Positions 6,343-7,560 of a stretch of 7,560 bases of DNA are shown piece by piece. Position 1 is the first letter of the stretch. Each line of letters begins with the position of its first letter. Position numbers and translations under genes: made by a program. The stretch lies in contig JALUKO010000301.1 in assembly GCA_027056525.1 (NCBI GenBank), positions 1 to 7,560 of the forward strand. Reading direction: 5' to 3'. This DNA comes from Helicobacteraceae bacterium. GTDB lineage: Bacteria; Campylobacterota; Campylobacteria; Campylobacterales; Sulfurimonadaceae. The notes under the pieces are model-generated. The model was not told where the DNA came from. It saw only the letters and a program-made list of their open reading frames with translations, and made no database searches.

Positions 6343-7305
6343 CTAGATTATATTTTTGGCAAGTTTTAAGAAGTTAGCATCAAGTTGATACGTGGTTTTG
6401 GTTATATAATCTATGCTCTTTAAATTAAAATTGCCATCGTTATAGCATATGACAGCATCATTATTACCCAAGAGGAGACCATCTATTGCTTCTGTAATAA
6501 ACCTGTATGCCATCAAGCGGTCTCGTGTACTGGGGTTGCCGCCACGCTGAATATGACCAAGTATGGTAACTCGTGATTCTATGCCGATGTTTTTTTCAAA
6601 CCATTGTGAGATCTCATCGGCGGACTGAGAAATACCTTCTGCAATCACAGCTATAAAATATTTACGCCCATTTTCTTTTTCATGGTTAAATTTTTTTTCA
6701 AACTTTTTAAGATCAGATACTTTCTCAGGAATCAAACAGAGTTCCGCACCGGAAGTGAGGGCTGAGACAAGTGCAAGATAGCCACAATGGTTCCCCATCA
6801 CCTCAACGACAAAAGCACGGCTGAAAGAGGAAGCAGTATCTCGAATGGCATCAAGAGAGCAGTTGATGATCCCAAGAGCAGTATCTACACCAAGACAATA
6901 GTCTGTACCGGTTATGTCATTATCGATGGTAGAGGGTACACCTGCAAATGAGATGCCTGTTTCTTTGTGAAATACCTCTATGCCGCGAAAACTTCCATCA
7001 CCGCCAAGAACAAGCAGCTTGTCAATGTTGTGCTTGTCCAGATTCTCTTTAGCTATTTTGCGGTATTTTTCTTGTAAAAATCGTTGTGAGCGTGCAGAGC
7101 CTATTTTTGTTCCGCCACGGTTTATGATACCTGATACGTCACAGTAAGATACAGCTACGATCTTGTTATCGATCAAACCTTCAAAGCCGTTATACACAAA
7201 GTAAGGTTGCAAACCTTTTTCAATACTGTATTCTACAAAGTGTTTTAAAGCCGGGTTCATCCCTGAAACATCACCACCAGAACATAAAATTGCAATATTT
7301 TTCAT
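6343..7305 (-). CDS. pfkA: 6-phosphofructokinase, ATP-dependent type
   Basis: Phosphorylates fructose 6-phosphate to fructose 1,6-bisphosphate in glycolysis; cytoplasmic, usually a homotetramer. At 320 residues it equals the bacterial PfkA length. Motifs: GGDVSGMN (10-17) and GGDGS (101-105) at the nucleotide site; TIDND (126-130) with catalytic base Asp128; Arg163, Glu223 in AEG, Arg245, and His251 and Arg254 in GHIQRGG, which bind fructose 6-phosphate. Gly104 and the absence of Lys at position 125 (Ser here) argue against the pyrophosphate-dependent type. Odd points: MGR becomes MGN (Asn172), and effector-site arginines 21, 25 and 54 of E. coli align with Lys, Glu and Tyr, so ADP/PEP control may differ. 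ATG start with AAGGGA at a suitable distance and its own extended -10 promoter. It diverges from a probable nucleotidyltransferase gene. Confidence 0.95.
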   Translation of the reverse strand: MKNIAILCSGGDVSGMNPALKHFVEYSIEKGLQPYFVYNGFEGLIDNKIVAVSYCDVSGIINRGGTKIGSARSQRFLQEKYRKIAKENLDKHNIDKLLVLGGDGSFRGIEVFHKETGISFAGVPSTIDNDITGTDYCLGVDTALGIINCSLDAIRDTASSFSRAFVVEVMGNHCGYLALVSALTSGAELCLIPEKVSDLKKFEKKFNHEKENGRKYFIAVIAEGISQSADEISQWFEKNIGIESRVTILGHIQRGGNPSTRDRLMAYRFITEAIDGLLLGNNDAVICYNDGNFNLKSIDYITKTTYQLDANFLKLAKNII

Positions 7306-7326
7306 CTATTTCCCTTTTCAAGTAAC

Positions 7327-7335
7327 ATTATAACA
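7327..7335 (-). promoter_or_regulatory. Extended -10 promoter for pfkA
   Basis: The minus strand reads TGTTATAAT, a perfect TATAAT with a TGn extension, 21 bases before the pfkA ATG. Predicted transcription starts near 7320, leaving a leader of about 15 bases that contains the AAGGGA Shine-Dalgarno. There is no clear -35 box. The element is identical to the one before the cyclase gene. Confidence 0.6.
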
Positions 7336-7398
7336 ATATAAGGAGCTTTGTAGAACATTTGCAATAGGTTTTACTAGAAATTAAATCTAGAATGTTAT

Positions 7399-7441
7399 CA
7401 TAATATAAAAGGGAGGTTTAAACCAAGTGTTTAAACTTCTT
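7399..7441 (+). promoter_or_regulatory. Possible -10 element and stem-loop in the leader of the downstream + gene
   Basis: CATAAT at 7399-7404 could be a -10, placing a transcript start near 7411. Bases 7411-7423 can pair with 7429-7441 as RNA: ten Watson-Crick and three G-U pairs around the loop CAAGT. The core is GTTTAAAC, present twice (7416-7423 and 7429-7436) and itself palindromic. The G-U pairs become A-C mismatches on the other strand, so the RNA would fold better from the + strand. No T run follows on that strand, so it is not a terminator of + transcripts. It may instead be a paired operator site. Confidence 0.35.
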
Positions 7442-7526
7442 AAAATCTACGAAATCTTTCTTTTCTGAGCAGTAAAAAGGAGTATGATAACTCAGATATC
7501 GGGAATGTCTAAAATGAACTATAAAT

Positions 7527-7532
7527 AAAGGA
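7527..7532 (+). promoter_or_regulatory. Ribosome binding site of the right-edge gene
   Basis: AAAGGA lies five bases before the ATG at 7538. It supports translation from that ATG, although only the first few codons of the gene are inside the window. Confidence 0.6.
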
Positions 7533-7537
7533 AACAG

Positions 7538-7560
7538 ATGAAAGCAGTTGTAATGGCCGG
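7538..7560 (+). CDS. Start of a probable sugar-phosphate nucleotidyltransferase (3' truncated)
   Basis: Seven codons and two bases are present, reading MKAVVMA followed by a Gly codon (GGN). This is the usual opening of NTP-transferase enzymes such as mannose-1-phosphate guanylyltransferase and glucose-1-phosphate thymidylyl- or uridylyltransferases, whose first strand runs into a GGxGTR nucleotide loop. Those enzymes activate sugar phosphates to nucleotide sugars for polysaccharide synthesis. The AAAGGA ribosome site and the divergent layout with pfkA support a real gene start. Substrate, length and any fused phosphomannomutase domain lie outside the window, so the family call rests on very little sequence. 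Confidence 0.6.

Noticed and set aside
6310..6345. Terminator after pfkA made of TAGCTG and CAGCTA
   Set aside because: Six-base arms with a 24-base loop and no T run on the minus strand; not a credible intrinsic terminator.
6343..7305. Pyrophosphate-dependent phosphofructokinase
   Set aside because: The nucleotide loop is GGDGS rather than GGDDS and the residue before TIDND is Ser, not the Lys typical of PPi enzymes.
7374..7390. CTAGA and TCTAG inverted repeat between pfkA and the right-edge gene
   Set aside because: Only five base pairs with a seven-base AT loop and no adjoining promoter element of quality.
7484..7528. A 14-codon leader-peptide candidate starting ATG ATA ACT before the right-edge gene
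   Set aside because: The AAGGAG upstream is only one base from the ATG, too close for normal initiation, and the peptide has no run of regulatory codons.
7306..7537. Hidden small RNA or gene in the 232-base divergent gap
   Set aside because: Beyond the pfkA promoter and the GTTTAAAC stem-loop I see no tRNA-like fold, no well-placed ribosome site for a small gene and no terminator.

Overview
This 7.56 kb window is low-GC, tightly packed bacterial chromosome that looks like the Campylobacterota (Epsilonproteobacteria), most likely a free-living Sulfurimonas/Sulfurovum-type lineage. The assignment is inferred from protein character: the ferrochelatase reads like the Helicobacter type (TIDNSET instead of the usual Asp-His-x-Glu segment), the cytochrome c maturation protein is system II (Ccs), and several starts are UUG. 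No species is claimed. There are no RNA genes, mobile elements, CRISPR arrays or phage signs.

Left block, + strand, 1-2620: four genes spaced 2-9 nt apart and almost certainly one operon. They are the 3' end of a CcsA/CcsBA cytochrome c haem lyase, a DUF2461 protein, ferrochelatase (hemH) and a HAD-family phosphatase. HemH makes protohaem and CcsBA moves and ligates it, so haem supply is the operon's visible theme; the DUF2461 and HAD proteins are passengers of unknown role. A fifth + gene (2669-3916) follows a 48-nt gap with its own possible promoter and encodes an unrecognised membrane-anchored coiled-coil protein.

Middle block, - strand, 3913-6268: a transmembrane diguanylate cyclase (periplasmic sensor, PAS, active GGDEF with I-site) overlaps by 17 nt a small four-helix membrane protein of unknown function. 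This pair converges on the coiled-coil gene, the two stop codons sharing one CTAG. A 15-bp perfect dyad lies beside the stops, inside the coiled-coil gene.

Right block: an ATP-type 6-phosphofructokinase (pfkA, - strand, 6343-7305) diverges across 232 nt from the first codons of a probable sugar-phosphate nucleotidyltransferase (+, from 7538). That gap holds a pfkA extended -10 promoter and a 13-bp stem-loop built on two GTTTAAAC copies. The pair suggests central sugar metabolism next to nucleotide-sugar synthesis.

I see no clear new defence, secretion or mobile system. The most interesting items are the phosphofructokinase with a non-canonical active-site residue and a changed effector pocket, the cyclase/small-membrane-protein overlap, the two dyads bracketing the cyclase promoter, and the unrecognised coiled-coil protein.
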